A stretch of 64,000 bases of DNA from Alteromonas oceanisediminis (GTDB taxonomy: Bacteria > Pseudomonadota > Gammaproteobacteria > Enterobacterales > Alteromonadaceae): the NCBI RefSeq assembly GCF_018474025.1, contig NZ_JAHCTA010000003.1:124001-188000 (forward strand), read 5' to 3'. The translations under genes and the position numbers were made by a program. Below, one piece after another: positions 51,524-60,377 of this stretch; within the stretch, counting starts at the first letter, position 1; each line of letters opens with the position of its first letter. Below the pieces are notes generated by a model that did not search any database, was not told where the DNA came from, and saw nothing but the letters and a program-made list of their open reading frames with translations.

Positions 51524-52228
51524 TTAATTGACAGTAACGGTGACTTTAGCCACGGGATTCAGCCAGCGATGTACTGTATTACTCACATCACTGGCACCAT
51601 CGGTCAGCGAGTCATCCCCCAGATTACCGGGATGGATGTGCACGGTGGTGTTGGTTGACATGGTTGTAACACCCGCACCGTTCATTCCTAATACAGGGTC
51701 AAGTGGCGGTGGTACTGGCATACCCGGCATGCCGGGCGCACCACTACCGCGTAACTCATCATTGGCTTCGGTGCCAGCGTCATAGGCATTTAAATACACG
51801 GTGTAGGTTCCCGGTTCGGTGGGAATAGTCCAATTGTCTAACCCGATAAACCCGTCGTTTGAAGGCAGTATCATCGCAACGACGGACAATACGGTGTTGG
51901 CATCTGCGGTGGTGAGTGATGATGATGTCGCTTGGCCCGGTGCGAGTAAACCGCCAGCTGGATTCGCAACGGCATCTGCATTGATACTTGCACCGATTGC
52001 AGCCAGACCATCAACACTGCCACCTTCTGCCATAGATTGCAGCTCTGGCGTGGCACTTTCGCCGACTTCAAAAAGGCTGGCATCAGGTGTGTGTGCGACG
52101 AGTAGCAGCGGTGTAAAGTAGATCCCCTGCGTCAAGTTTTGTACGTCAATGGTTAAGTCTGCTGCGTTGCTAGCTGTGCTCATCGCGCTGAGCGTTGCGA
52201 TCGCTAAAAGTGAACGAATCTGTTTCAT
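51524..52228 (-). CDS. Spondin-domain exported protein
   Basis: A 234-residue protein with a cleavable signal peptide (MKQIRSLLAIATLSAMSTASNAAD) and a spondin-N domain: LTIDVQNLTQGIYFTPLLLVAHTPDASLFEVGESATPELQSMAEGG in outline, NDGFIGLDNW, YDAGTEANDELRGSG, a Gly/Pro-Met loop (GAPGMPGMPVPPP) and VHIHPGNLGDDSLTDG. It is paralogous to the downstream lipoprotein (10 bases apart) and first in the leftward operon with the two-component system. Unlike its partner it would be released to the periplasm or outside. Confidence 0.8.
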   Translation of the reverse strand: MKQIRSLLAIATLSAMSTASNAADLTIDVQNLTQGIYFTPLLLVAHTPDASLFEVGESATPELQSMAEGGSVDGLAAIGASINADAVANPAGGLLAPGQATSSSLTTADANTVLSVVAMILPSNDGFIGLDNWTIPTEPGTYTVYLNAYDAGTEANDELRGSGAPGMPGMPVPPPLDPVLGMNGAGVTTMSTNTTVHIHPGNLGDDSLTDGASDVSNTVHRWLNPVAKVTVTVN

Positions 52229-52469
52229 TGGCTTCCCCGTTTTGGTCGTGAATTAAAAAACAACGAGGAAAGTGTGGCGTGAATTTATCCCAGAAGTATC
52301 ACAAAAGACTGACAAGTCTGTGGCATTTCGAGCACAAACAAAGAAAACCCTCGCAATTAGGAACTATTCGCATTACCATTCACAAAAATTAAAGCGTCGT
52401 TGCGTCTCATCGACTGAGATAGCTCGCACATTGACGACAAAAGCACACACAACTTTAGAGGTTAACGCA

Positions 52470-54566
52470 TTGAAATTTCAACTCACTAGTATCGCTACAG
52501 CCCTTATTCTAAGCCAATCAGCGGTAGCAGAGAGCTTCGAGAATATCGAGCGGGTTACGGTTGAAGGACAATATTTGTCCATGAATGAATCAAACTCGGT
52601 AAAAACCCCCACCCCCATCATTGATGTGCCACAGAGCTTGTCAATTATCACGGCCGAGGAAATCACCGAGCGTGGTATTACCAGTATTGGTCAGATCATT
52701 GATTACACCCCCGGTGTGAACACGTCACAAGGTGAAGGCCACCGTGATTCGGTGGTGTTTCGCGGCATACGTTCAACGGCTGACTTTTTTATCGACGGCC
52801 ATCGTGATGATGTTCAGTATTACCGTGGCTTGTACAACGTCGAGCAGGTTGAAATCCTACGTGGCCCGAATGCGCTGCTGTTTGGTCGCGGTGGCACGGG
52901 AGGCATCGTAAACCGTGTTTCCAAGAAAGCTCAGCTTGACCAACAATTTAGCGGTTATCAGGCGTCATTGAATACCTTTGGTGGCTTTAATACTCAGGTC
53001 GACACGAATTTTACGTCAGGCGCTAACTCAGCGATTCGCATTAATGCCATGTATGAGCAGCTCGACAATCATCGTGACTTTTATGACGGAGAACGCGTAG
53101 GCCTAAACCCAACGGCACGCATAGCATTGAGTGATGATACAACGCTCGATTTGTCGTATGAGTATATCAATCACGAGCGCTTTATCGATCGCGGCATCCC
53201 GACCGGTAGCGACGGTCGCCCGGTTGAAGCCTTGGAAGATATTGTGTTTGGCGACCCAAATAACAACTACCATGAAGTGCAGGCGCACGTGTTCCGCGCT
53301 ACGATTGAGCATGAATTCAGTGACAGCTTAAAAGGTAACTTCAGCGCCAATTATGGCGACTTTGATAAAACCTACGTCAATTTTTACGCCAGCGACTACG
53401 ATCAATCAACTAACGTTGTGGAGCTCGACGGTTATATCGACAACACCCTGCGCGATAGTCTGAACCTTTCAGGCAATCTGATTGGCGAACTGCGCACTGG
53501 TAGTATCGGCCATACCATTATTATCGGCAGTGAACTGATCAATACTGACTCGGATCAAAACCGTTCTAATCCTGTTTTCAGTACCTCGGGCGACGACCGC
53601 GAAGAGTTCAATGTGACCCGCCCACTGAATTTCCGCAATTTGTCTGGCGTAAACGCTAATGGCCAACCCTTCACGGCAGCGTTCAGCGATTTGAATGACG
53701 ATACCCGAGTGAATTTGGAAGTATTTTCTTTCTATATTCAGGATGAAATTGAAATCTCTGAGCAGCTCGATATCGTTATCGGCGCACGTTTCGACCGGTT
53801 TGATATCGAGGTATTCAACGCCGATCCTGCGGTGCTGGAAACTCGCACACGAACCGATGAAGAGATTTCTCCACGCGCTGGGATCGTGTACAAACCACTT
53901 GAGAACATTTCGCTTTACGCCAGTTACAGCGAATCTTTCTTACCGCGCAGTGGTGAGCAATACACTGACATCAACGGTAGCGACGACCAACTGGACCCAG
54001 ACACCTTTTCGAACCGTGAAATTGGTGTGAAATGGGATTTTGCTGAAGGTATGAGCTTCACGGCCGCCGTATTTGAGAATGAACAGAGCTCACCTCAGGT
54101 CGCTGATAATGATCCCGCCACATTGGATGTTGTCGATTCTGAAATTTCAGGCTTTGAACTACAGTTTAAAGGTCAGGTGACTGATAGCTTGTCTATTTCA
54201 GCCAACTACAGCAATTTGGACGGCGAAATTGTTGAGCGAAGTGGCCCGACTGGACGTGCTCCGCGCGAATTACCAGAGAACACATTCTCGATTTGGTCAA
54301 CGTATCAGGTCAGCACAGCCTTTGGTGTGGGTCTAGGCGCCACCTATCAGGATGAAAGCTTCATCAACACCAGTAACACGGCTACACTGCCAAGCTACAC
54401 ACGCGTTGATGCTGCCGCGTATTACGATGTATCAGACACCCTGCGTGTGCAATTGAACATTGAAAACCTACTGGATGAGTTATATTTCCCGAATGCGCAT
54501 TCTAAGCACCAAGCGACCGTGGCTGCGCCGCTTAATGCGATGGTCACGTTGACAGGCTCGTTCTAA
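52470..54566 (+). CDS. TonB-dependent siderophore receptor, TTG start
   Basis: A 699-residue receptor of the FhuE/FiuA type. I start it at TTG 52470: TTAGAGG lies seven bases upstream and the translation gives a signal peptide (KFQLTSIATALILSQSAVAES). An upstream ATG at 52272 would add 66 residues with no signal peptide. Plug: IERVTVEGQYL, IDVPQSLSIITAEEITERGI, VVFRGIRSTADFFIDGHRDD, NVEQVEILRGPNALLFGRGGTGGIVNRVSK. Barrel ends MVTLTGSF. It diverges from the spondin operon across 241 bases in which I see no convincing Fur box. Ligand unknown, probably a catecholate or hydroxamate. Confidence 0.87.
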   Translation: MKFQLTSIATALILSQSAVAESFENIERVTVEGQYLSMNESNSVKTPTPIIDVPQSLSIITAEEITERGITSIGQIIDYTPGVNTSQGEGHRDSVVFRGIRSTADFFIDGHRDDVQYYRGLYNVEQVEILRGPNALLFGRGGTGGIVNRVSKKAQLDQQFSGYQASLNTFGGFNTQVDTNFTSGANSAIRINAMYEQLDNHRDFYDGERVGLNPTARIALSDDTTLDLSYEYINHERFIDRGIPTGSDGRPVEALEDIVFGDPNNNYHEVQAHVFRATIEHEFSDSLKGNFSANYGDFDKTYVNFYASDYDQSTNVVELDGYIDNTLRDSLNLSGNLIGELRTGSIGHTIIIGSELINTDSDQNRSNPVFSTSGDDREEFNVTRPLNFRNLSGVNANGQPFTAAFSDLNDDTRVNLEVFSFYIQDEIEISEQLDIVIGARFDRFDIEVFNADPAVLETRTRTDEEISPRAGIVYKPLENISLYASYSESFLPRSGEQYTDINGSDDQLDPDTFSNREIGVKWDFAEGMSFTAAVFENEQSSPQVADNDPATLDVVDSEISGFELQFKGQVTDSLSISANYSNLDGEIVERSGPTGRAPRELPENTFSIWSTYQVSTAFGVGLGATYQDESFINTSNTATLPSYTRVDAAAYYDVSDTLRVQLNIENLLDELYFPNAHSKHQATVAAPLNAMVTLTGSF

Positions 54567-54593
54567 ATCGGCTTCACTTAACCACTGAATGAC

Positions 54594-54619
54594 AAATGGC
54601 CGCAATTGCGGCCATTTTT
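54594..54619 (+). terminator. Rho-independent terminator after the siderophore receptor
   Basis: AAATGGCCGC, loop AATT, GCGGCCATTTTTC: a perfect stem with T-run, 28 bases after the stop. Confidence 0.9.
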
Positions 54620-54676
54620 CTATTCGGAAATAGGGTCAGTGTCGAACCAGATCGCGTTGACCCAAATCGTACCGAC

Positions 54677-55546
54677 CTAATACAACAAGCTGTACATTTT
54701 TCGACGATACTCAGATTTCAGCGAATCACCGTCGGGCAGCGCATTGACCATATCGAGAAACAGCTTTTTAGCGTCGCCAAAATTCAAATCTTTTTTCAAC
54801 ACAGAGTACAACAATGCCAGCGCTTCATCGTGCTGATTAGCCTGATGCAATTGCACCGACAGCTGAACTTTAAGCTCCATATCCTCCGGTGAAGCAGCCA
54901 GCTTTTCCTGCAACGCTTTAATCTCAGGTGACTCTGCTGCCTGCTCAGCTAACTCAATTTTCCCTTGTAGCGAAACATAGCGGCCATCTTGATCAATCAG
55001 ACCAATGGTTGCCAATAGCTCTTTTGCTTGTGGGATGTAACCCTGCTCGATGTAACAGTCAATCATCATGAGCTTAGCATCGATATTGTCGGGGTTTAGC
55101 TCATACGCTTGTTTGACCGGCGTGAAAGCGGCGGTGTAATCGCCTTGCGCAATCAGAGCTGCACCTTGTTCGAGTAAATCCGCTTCCGGCGAGGGTAAAT
55201 GTTTCGCAAACATTTCCCGAATAGGCGCTTCAGTTTGTTCGCCGGCGAAACCATCCACGGGTTGGCCGTCTTTGACTAGGATCACCGTGGGCAGGCTTTT
55301 CACCCCAAACTGCCCGGCGATCTCCTGCTGCTTCTCGCAATCCACCGTCGCGAGCAACACGGTATCGGGGTTTTCTGCGGCCAGTTTACGCAAAATCGGT
55401 GTGATGTTTTTACACGGCTCGCACCATTCTGCCCAGAAATCTACCACCACTAAGCGCTCTTTCGATTGCTGGAGCACCACCTGCTGAAAATTTTCGAGAG
55501 TGAGTTCGACGACGTTGTCGACCATGTTATTGACTAAAGGATCCAT
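54677..55546 (-). CDS. YbbN/CnoX-like thioredoxin-TPR co-chaperone
   Basis: A 289-residue cytoplasmic protein. Residues about 1-115 are a thioredoxin domain with an intact WCEPC active site (E. coli CnoX has a non-CxxC variant), VDCEKQQEIAGQFGVKSLPTVILVKDG; about 120-289 hold TPR repeats (LLEQGAALIAQGDYTAAFTPVKQAYELNPDNIDAKLMM) that contact DnaK or GroEL. It protects folding proteins under oxidative stress. The intact CxxC suggests redox activity as in alphaproteobacterial homologues. Confidence 0.88.
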   Translation of the reverse strand: MDPLVNNMVDNVVELTLENFQQVVLQQSKERLVVVDFWAEWCEPCKNITPILRKLAAENPDTVLLATVDCEKQQEIAGQFGVKSLPTVILVKDGQPVDGFAGEQTEAPIREMFAKHLPSPEADLLEQGAALIAQGDYTAAFTPVKQAYELNPDNIDAKLMMIDCYIEQGYIPQAKELLATIGLIDQDGRYVSLQGKIELAEQAAESPEIKALQEKLAASPEDMELKVQLSVQLHQANQHDEALALLYSVLKKDLNFGDAKKLFLDMVNALPDGDSLKSEYRRKMYSLLY

Positions 55547-55682
55547 ATCGCCCTATTTTTTCACACTGTAAATGAATTTCGTATAATATGAGGATAACGC
55601 TAGTTTTTTCAACCGGGTTACGCCATACAGAGCAGGCTATTCCTGCGGGCGTAAACCGCCACTTATCCTATTGAGGTGACGC

Positions 55683-56024
55683 ATGACACAGCAAACCCAA
55701 ACCGGAGCGCAACAGTTTTCTTCGTTTGCGGAGTTTTACCCGTATTATTTGGCAGAGCATGCCCACCCAACATGCAGGTTGCTGCACTTTATCGGGTCAT
55801 CGCTGGTGCTCGCTGTGATTGCTTATGTCGCGGTGTCTCAGCAGTGGGTATATCTGTGGTTGTTACCGTTAATTGGCTATGGCTTTGCGTGGGTTGGACA
55901 CTTCTTTTTCGAGCACAACCGTCCGGCTACGTTTAAGCACCCTGTATACAGTTTAATCGGCGACTGGGTGATGTTTAAAGATATCCTTATCGGCAGAGTG
56001 TCGCTGCGTAAAAAGTCAGGATAA
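55683..56024 (+). CDS. Mpo1/DUF962-like membrane protein
   Basis: A 113-residue protein: FSSFAEFYPYYLAEHAHPTCRLLHFIGSSLVLAVIAYVAV, then WLLPLIGYGFAWVGHFFFEHNRPATFKHPVYSLIGDWVMFKDIL. The conserved His residues (EH, HFIG, GHFFFEHN) match the Mpo1 family, named for yeast dioxygenase of alpha-oxidation; the bacterial reaction is unknown. Two hydrophobic helices. Starts at ATG 55683 behind TGAGGTGAC. Confidence 0.85.
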   Translation: MTQQTQTGAQQFSSFAEFYPYYLAEHAHPTCRLLHFIGSSLVLAVIAYVAVSQQWVYLWLLPLIGYGFAWVGHFFFEHNRPATFKHPVYSLIGDWVMFKDILIGRVSLRKKSG

Positions 56025-56038
56025 CCCATTCTAACCTA

Positions 56039-56073
56039 TACGCAGGCAGCCAGATAAACCGCGCGCCTGCGTA
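56039..56073. terminator. Hairpin between convergent genes
   Basis: TACGCAGGC, 17-base loop, GCCTGCGTA. Nine-base perfect arms between the convergent Mpo1-like and sugar-dehydrogenase genes; without T-runs it is only a possible bidirectional terminator. Confidence 0.4.
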
Positions 56074-56086
56074 TTGAAACAATGAC

Positions 56087-57217
56087 TTACTTAGGCATCA
56101 GCTTTAACAGTTTACCGTTGCGCTCATCGGTTAAAACGTAGATATAGCCATCTGAGCCTACCATCACGTCTCGCACGCGCTCTCCATGATCACGCAGCAT
56201 TTCGTGCTCAGCAACCACCTGATTGTTTTTATCCAATTCGATACGACGCAGATGATCGAATTTCAAACTACCGACGAGAAGATCGCCCTGCCACTGTTCG
56301 AAGACATCGCCTTCATAAAAATCCATTCCACTTGGTGCAATGGAAGGATCCCAATACATGAGCGGTTGCTCCATGCCTTCCTGAGCCGTTTTATCTGTTA
56401 CCGGCGAACCATCGTAATTAATCCCGTAACTGATCGTTGGCCAGCCGTAATTGGCGGCTTTCTTCAAGATGTTGACTTCGTCGCCTCCTTTCGGACCATG
56501 CTCATGTGTCCACACGTCATCAGTGTTTGGATGGACCGTCATACCTTGGACATTACGATGCCCGTAACTGAAAATTTCCGGGGCTTTGCCGTCGGTAAAC
56601 GGGTTATCGTCAGGCACACTGCCATCGCGTTTTATCCGGGCCACGGTACCGAAATGGTTATTGGTGTTTTGTGCCTCGTATCGCTGAGAGCCCCGGTCGC
56701 CCATACTGATATACAAATCGCCTTTACCATCAATCACGACGCGACAGCCAAAATGGAAGCCGGTATCAATGCGAGGATCTGCTTCAAAAAGTACCGTCAC
56801 GTCTGACAACGCATTGCCATCAAGTCTTGCGCTGGCCACCGTGCTGGTCGCCCCTTCGTCGCCAGGACTGGAATAGCAGAAATAGATTGTGTTGTTGCTG
56901 GAAAACTCAGGGTCAGTTGTGATCCCCAATAAGCCTCCCTGATTTTGCGCCACGACATCAGGCACACCGCTGATTGGCTCACCCAACTTTCCATTGCTAA
57001 AACGACGCATAGTGCCGGGGCGCTCATTGATAAGAAAATCACCGTTAGGAAGCTCAGCCATACCCCACGGATTAACCAAACCTTCAGCCAACTCAACCAC
57101 ACTGACTTCATCAACAGTGGTGTGTTGACGTTCCTTGACGTCGTCAGCCAGCGCAATCGTTCCTGACGTGAGTGACAGCAACGCTGCCGTTGTCGCTAGG
57201 CGAAAAATCTGTTTCAT
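56087..57217 (-). CDS. PQQ-dependent sugar dehydrogenase (YliI-type)
   Basis: A 376-residue periplasmic beta-propeller enzyme with signal peptide (MKQIFRLATTAALLSLTSGTIALAD). Motifs: LVNPWGMAELPNGDFLINERPG, NQGGLLGITTDPEF, GFHFGCRVVIDGKGDLYISMGDRG, HRNVQGM, WTHEHGPKGGDEVNIL and DHGERVRDVMVGSDGYIYVLTD. It oxidises aldose sugars with PQQ, as E. coli Asd/YliI. The reading frame extends to 57256 but ATG 57217 gives the signal peptide. PQQ synthesis genes are not in the window. Confidence 0.87.
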   Translation of the reverse strand: MKQIFRLATTAALLSLTSGTIALADDVKERQHTTVDEVSVVELAEGLVNPWGMAELPNGDFLINERPGTMRRFSNGKLGEPISGVPDVVAQNQGGLLGITTDPEFSSNNTIYFCYSSPGDEGATSTVASARLDGNALSDVTVLFEADPRIDTGFHFGCRVVIDGKGDLYISMGDRGSQRYEAQNTNNHFGTVARIKRDGSVPDDNPFTDGKAPEIFSYGHRNVQGMTVHPNTDDVWTHEHGPKGGDEVNILKKAANYGWPTISYGINYDGSPVTDKTAQEGMEQPLMYWDPSIAPSGMDFYEGDVFEQWQGDLLVGSLKFDHLRRIELDKNNQVVAEHEMLRDHGERVRDVMVGSDGYIYVLTDERNGKLLKLMPK

Positions 57218-57286
57218 AATTAGGTCTCTACATTTTCTGCTGGGAAGCGCCAGCAACGGTGAAGGCTGGCGCCATTTGAATGCTCA

Positions 57287-57757
57287 CTATGCGATAGTAG
57301 CGCGCAGCATCCATGCGGTTTTCTCGTGCACACGCATGCGGTCAGACACGAGCGCAGCAGTTGATTCATCATCTGCCTCTTGCGCCACTTTTAATACGTC
57401 CCGACACGTTTTTACGACCTGCTCATGCCCTTTGGTCAATCGCTCAACCATCTCATTGGCAGCGGGCACACCTTCAACTTCGTCAATGGAACTGAGTTGA
57501 GCAAAGGCTTTGTACGTTCCCGGTGCAGCTACATCCAACGTACGAATACGCTCAGCAATATCATCAACCGCGACTGCAAGCTCAGTGTAATGCTCTTCGA
57601 ACATCAAGTGCAGTTCACGAAATTGTGGCCCGGTCACGTTCCAATGAAAATTGTGAGTTTGAAGATAAAGCGTGTACGAATCAGCCAATAACCGTTTTAA
57701 ACCATCCGCGATATCGTGACGATTTTCCTTGTTAATCCCAATGTCAATGCTGTGCAT
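57287..57757 (-). CDS. dps: Dps-family ferritin-like DNA-protection protein
   Basis: A 156-residue protein of the Dps family: [51 protein letters not shown] holds the inter-subunit ferroxidase ligands (H, H, D, E). It forms a 12-mer that oxidises and stores iron with peroxide. Short N- and C-termini argue against strong DNA binding. It lies 69 bases upstream of (and reads towards) the sugar dehydrogenase gene on the same strand. Confidence 0.9.
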   Translation of the reverse strand: MHSIDIGINKENRHDIADGLKRLLADSYTLYLQTHNFHWNVTGPQFRELHLMFEEHYTELAVAVDDIAERIRTLDVAAPGTYKAFAQLSSIDEVEGVPAANEMVERLTKGHEQVVKTCRDVLKVAQEADDESTAALVSDRMRVHEKTAWMLRATIA

Positions 57758-57811
57758 AAATTTGATCTCCTGAAGATGTTGGTCTGAGAATAGAGCAATT
57801 TATGTGAATAC

Positions 57812-57838
57812 ATCGGCGATTTCGATAAATTCGCCGAT
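57812..57838. repeat. Inverted repeat upstream of dps
   Basis: ATCGGCGA ... TCGCCGAT with 8-base arms and partly paired centre (TTTCGATAAAT), 55 bases before the dps start. It could be an operator or the 3' structure of the copper chaperone transcript. Confidence 0.4.
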
Positions 57839-57904
57839 TTTATCGCTCAATTACGTCGTAGATAGTTATGGTCATCAATCTTCTGAGATCAAGGTAGCCC
57901 CGGG

Positions 57905-58411
57905 TCAATGGTTGTGATGGTGTTTATGTTCGCCCGTTTTCTCGGAGGCTTTGTCACCTTGCGGCTGTTCTACATTAACGGTAACTTCTACATCATCGCC
58001 TTGCGCAAAATGTAACGTCAATTGAAAGCGACTCCCTTCGTTAAGAGGCCCCTTTAAGCCCAGTAACATGATGTGTTTACCACCCGGTCTAAACTCAACC
58101 GTTTTGCGGCTCGGCAAAACCACACCATCTTGCATTTCACGCATTTTCATCATTTCACCGTCCATTAGCACATCATGCAGTTGCACTTCGTCGGCAACTT
58201 CTGCACTCACACTCGCTGCGACTAAGCGGTCATCCTCCGACGACATATTATGAATGGAAAGATACGCAGCACCGGTTGTAGCTAACGCAAAGGTTGGCCG
58301 TGCCCATGGATGATCGATATGGAAATTATCATTCGAAAATTCATGCGCTACTGCAGATGAAACCAGAAAACACGCGCCGAACAAATAAGAAAACAGTAAC
58401 TTTTTGAGCAT
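57905..58411 (-). CDS. PCu(A)C-type copper chaperone
   Basis: A 168-residue exported protein. Signal peptide MLKKLLFSYLFGACFLVSSAVAHE; the domain shows HPWARPTFALATTGAAYLSIHN, then the copper ligands of the HxnMx21-22HxM pattern (VQLHDVLMDGEMMKMREM and PGGKHIMLLGL). A His-rich tail (EHKHHHNH) adds metal binding. It delivers Cu(I) to the CuA site of cytochrome c oxidase; sco and cox genes are absent here. ATG 58411 is used because the longer frame begins with TTG. Confidence 0.88.
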   Translation of the reverse strand: MLKKLLFSYLFGACFLVSSAVAHEFSNDNFHIDHPWARPTFALATTGAAYLSIHNMSSEDDRLVAASVSAEVADEVQLHDVLMDGEMMKMREMQDGVVLPSRKTVEFRPGGKHIMLLGLKGPLNEGSRFQLTLHFAQGDDVEVTVNVEQPQGDKASEKTGEHKHHHNH

Positions 58412-58501
58412 AAACGCCAAACTACTTTTTGCAGAAAAAACAGAGTGTCAGAGTAATCACGCAGCGAATGAAAAGCAACTGATTACACGGCGAAACCACA
58501 G

Positions 58502-58657
58502 CTACCGTTTTCGCTTGAATAATCCAAGCCAGAAACACCCCTCAAAAATGAATCCCAAAATGACGAAAAGAAATACACCTTTTTGAATGCCAAAGCTGTA
58601 TGCAGAAAGCGCAGCAACCAAAAAGACAACGGCAATAAGATAACGATATTTAGCCAT
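58502..58657 (-). CDS. Small two-helix membrane protein, 51 residues
   Basis: ATG 58657 to TAG 58502 encodes MAKYRYLIAVVFLVAALSAY, then a second helix GVFLFVILGFIFEGCFWLGL and a basic end FKRKR. Two clean helices with a Lys/Arg-rich C-terminus argue for a real gene between the copper chaperone and YqhA-like genes, all on the same strand. Similar short proteins seem common in this order but I cannot name a family. The ribosome site is weak. Confidence 0.6.
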   Translation of the reverse strand: MAKYRYLIAVVFLVAALSAYSFGIQKGVFLFVILGFIFEGCFWLGLFKRKR

Positions 58658-58680
58658 AAAAACGCTCGCTGGGCACAGTA

Positions 58681-59199
58681 TTAATGGGTGTGTTTGTTGC
58701 TAAGATTCATGAGGTAGAGCGAACCCGCCAGCGCTAGCACCGATAAGGCAAGATAAATGGCCTCAAGCGGCGTCGAAAATCGAATATCAACAACGGCTCG
58801 AAAAAATTCGATGATCACGGCAAGAATAACGACTCTCACGATCTTATCTTTAAGCTCATCAAATGACTGAATATTGAACGGATGACTAACATCACTTTGT
58901 TCAGACTCATCAATCGGTGAGATGAATAGCCTGTAAATGCCTGTACCAAAAATAAGCAACACGACAGCGACTAAATAGATATCGATAGCGAGAATAATAT
59001 CAGTCACGATGAAATCGTGTATATCTTTTGTGCCGTCACCCGCGTAGTAGTTCATGGTTAACCATGCGACATTGATAATATCCATTGTGCCAACAACAAA
59101 AAGTATTAAAGAACCGAGCAAACTGGCAATCACTGGAATGAGCGCTAAGAAACGTGAGCCCCATAACGCCGATTCGAAAGTGCTTTCTATTTTTTTCAT
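58681..59199 (-). CDS. UPF0114/YqhA-family membrane protein
   Basis: A 172-residue protein with four helices: FESALWGSRFLALIPVIASLLGSLILFVVGTMDI, then FIVTDIILAIDIYLVAVVLLIFGTGIYRLFISPID, DELKDKIVRVVILAVIIEFFRAVV and a last helix before SNKHTH. The GSRFL and GIYRLFISPID segments are the UPF0114 signature. Function unknown. Start ATG 59199. Confidence 0.87.
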   Translation of the reverse strand: MKKIESTFESALWGSRFLALIPVIASLLGSLILFVVGTMDIINVAWLTMNYYAGDGTKDIHDFIVTDIILAIDIYLVAVVLLIFGTGIYRLFISPIDESEQSDVSHPFNIQSFDELKDKIVRVVILAVIIEFFRAVVDIRFSTPLEAIYLALSVLALAGSLYLMNLSNKHTH

Positions 59200-59615
59200 A
59201 CTTTTCTCTTGTTAGCTTGCGCAGTTGCACGTCCAACCTATCAGTTGTTCTACAGTAAATGAGTTAAAGAATTGTTCAAGCAGCAATTTTAAGCCGTTCT
59301 CAAATAGTAAACATTGTATGAAAACTGTGTTTCGCGTTGCTCGTTTCATTTACATGCATGTTTGGGAAACAATCTACGTCATTGAGCGCGAAAAAATGAA
59401 TTCATCGGCAGTGCGAATGTGTGGTCGCGTGCATCTAATCTTACTGTTTTGGTGAGGAAAGCAGACGCTCACGTTTTAGCATTTTTAATAGACGATAATT
59501 TCGGATTTTAGGCCTTAGCTGCTTGAGATTTGAATGATCACTGTGCTCTCATTGCAGATAGTCTTTTCTCAGTTAGAACCTTACATCGAAAGATGATGTT
59601 CAGCATAGTCGTTTG
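59200..59615. other. Gap of 416 bases without a supported gene
   Basis: AT-rich sequence between the YqhA-like gene and the small membrane gene. The only long frame (59225-59455, plus) has no ribosome site, odd composition and no domain. It may hold the downstream part of a cassette-like end that begins at 59618. Confidence 0.6.
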
Positions 59616-59846
59616 TTATATGCCATAAGACTCGAAACAACATAAAATGGCAATCACTAAAAAAGCTACCCATGATAGGTGTTTACCTTTTGTAAAGTGG
59701 TCACTTCCAAAAAGGTGGGGAATATTATCTCGTCTGAATAGGCGGATTAGGATGTACCTCTCGCCAAGGTATGAGTGAATAATCCCGATGGCAACTAAAA
59801 TTACTCCTGCAACAAATATCAAATAGTCCTCCTTGGCATATAACAT
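59616..59846 (-). CDS. Small membrane protein, possibly truncated
   Basis: A 76-residue protein: helix YLIFVAGVILVAIGIIHSYLGERYILIRLFRRDNIPHLFGSDHFTK in outline, then a second helix WVAFLVIAILCCFE. The HSYLGER-LIRLFRR-LFGSD pattern recalls a family of bacterial membrane proteins that are usually longer (about 130 residues, from memory), so the 3' half may be lost. Both ends are flanked by the same 12 bases in inverted order (TGTTATATGCCA at 59614-59625 and its complement at 59834-59845), and the stop codon lies in TAACAAAC. Confidence 0.55.
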   Translation of the reverse strand: MLYAKEDYLIFVAGVILVAIGIIHSYLGERYILIRLFRRDNIPHLFGSDHFTKGKHLSWVAFLVIAILCCFESYGI

Positions 59847-59951
59847 TTAGCATAAGCTCAGCATTACGTAAATTCGGTATAAAAACTATACCGACTGTTA
59901 TCTGTGCTCTGCTCATTGACAACCACTGTTTTGGCTCTCATTCTCCTAAGC

Positions 59952-60010
59952 TCGGCAACATTTCACCCTTCATTGAATTTTTTGCTCATTTTATTGTTGC
60001 TAAATCGCAC
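59952..60010 (+). repeat. Inverted copy of the tRNA-Thr 3' end and flank
   Basis: Read on the plus strand this segment (beginning TCGGCAACATTTCACCC and ending AAATCGCAC) matches, with eight differences including a one-base gap, the minus-strand sequence that starts in the last bases of tRNA-Thr (61023) and runs to 60963. No tRNA body precedes this copy. Orientation is opposite to that at the tRNA. Confidence 0.8.
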
Positions 60011-60077
60011 GCGATTTTTTAGCGTAAAGTTTTTCTACAACCTCCGTGTCCAACTTTGGGTCGCAAATAGTTGTTTG

Positions 60078-60374
60078 TTAGCCGCGTTCATGCCAATACC
60101 CCGGCTTGCGGTGGTTATGCATAATAGCAACGACACTTATTTCTTTGCTTTCTATGATCTTATAGATTATTGAATAAGGAAATCTACTTAAGACAAAACG
60201 TCTGTGAGTCTGTCCCATTTTTGCCCAAGACGTTGGTAGCGAGCGAATGGAGTCTATAGCTTCTTTTATTTCTTGAAAGAATTCATAGCCCAACCCAAGC
60301 GATTGCTCTTGATACCAGCTAAAAGAATCTTTTATTTCCTTTTTGACATCCGGGTGAAAGGAAATGGGTAGCAT
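60078..60374 (-). CDS. RelE/ParE-family toxin
   Basis: A 98-residue toxin: ISFHPDVKKEIKDSFSWYQEQSLGLGYEFFQEIKEAIDSI, then RRFVLSRFPYSIIYKIIESKEISVVAIMHNHRKPGYW, the ParE/RelE fold with the RFPYSIIY and H-x-x-R-x-P-x-x-W end. It lies three bases after its antitoxin gene. Whether it targets gyrase or ribosomal mRNA cannot be told. The stop codon lies in GGCTAACAAAC, the same context as in the neighbouring small genes. Confidence 0.87.
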   Translation of the reverse strand: MLPISFHPDVKKEIKDSFSWYQEQSLGLGYEFFQEIKEAIDSIRSLPTSWAKMGQTHRRFVLSRFPYSIIYKIIESKEISVVAIMHNHRKPGYWHERG

Positions 60375-60377
60375 TAT

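Noticed and set aside
52272..52469. 66-residue N-terminal extension of the third siderophore receptor from ATG 52272
   Set aside because: No signal peptide and no ribosome site; TTG 52470 has both.
52229..52469. Fur box for the third siderophore receptor
   Set aside because: ACTATTCGCATTACCATTC near 52362 shares only scattered positions with the Fur consensus; not enough to call.
59225..59455. Plus-strand 76-residue frame
   Set aside because: Cys/Ser-rich low-quality translation, no ribosome site and no neighbours in the same direction.
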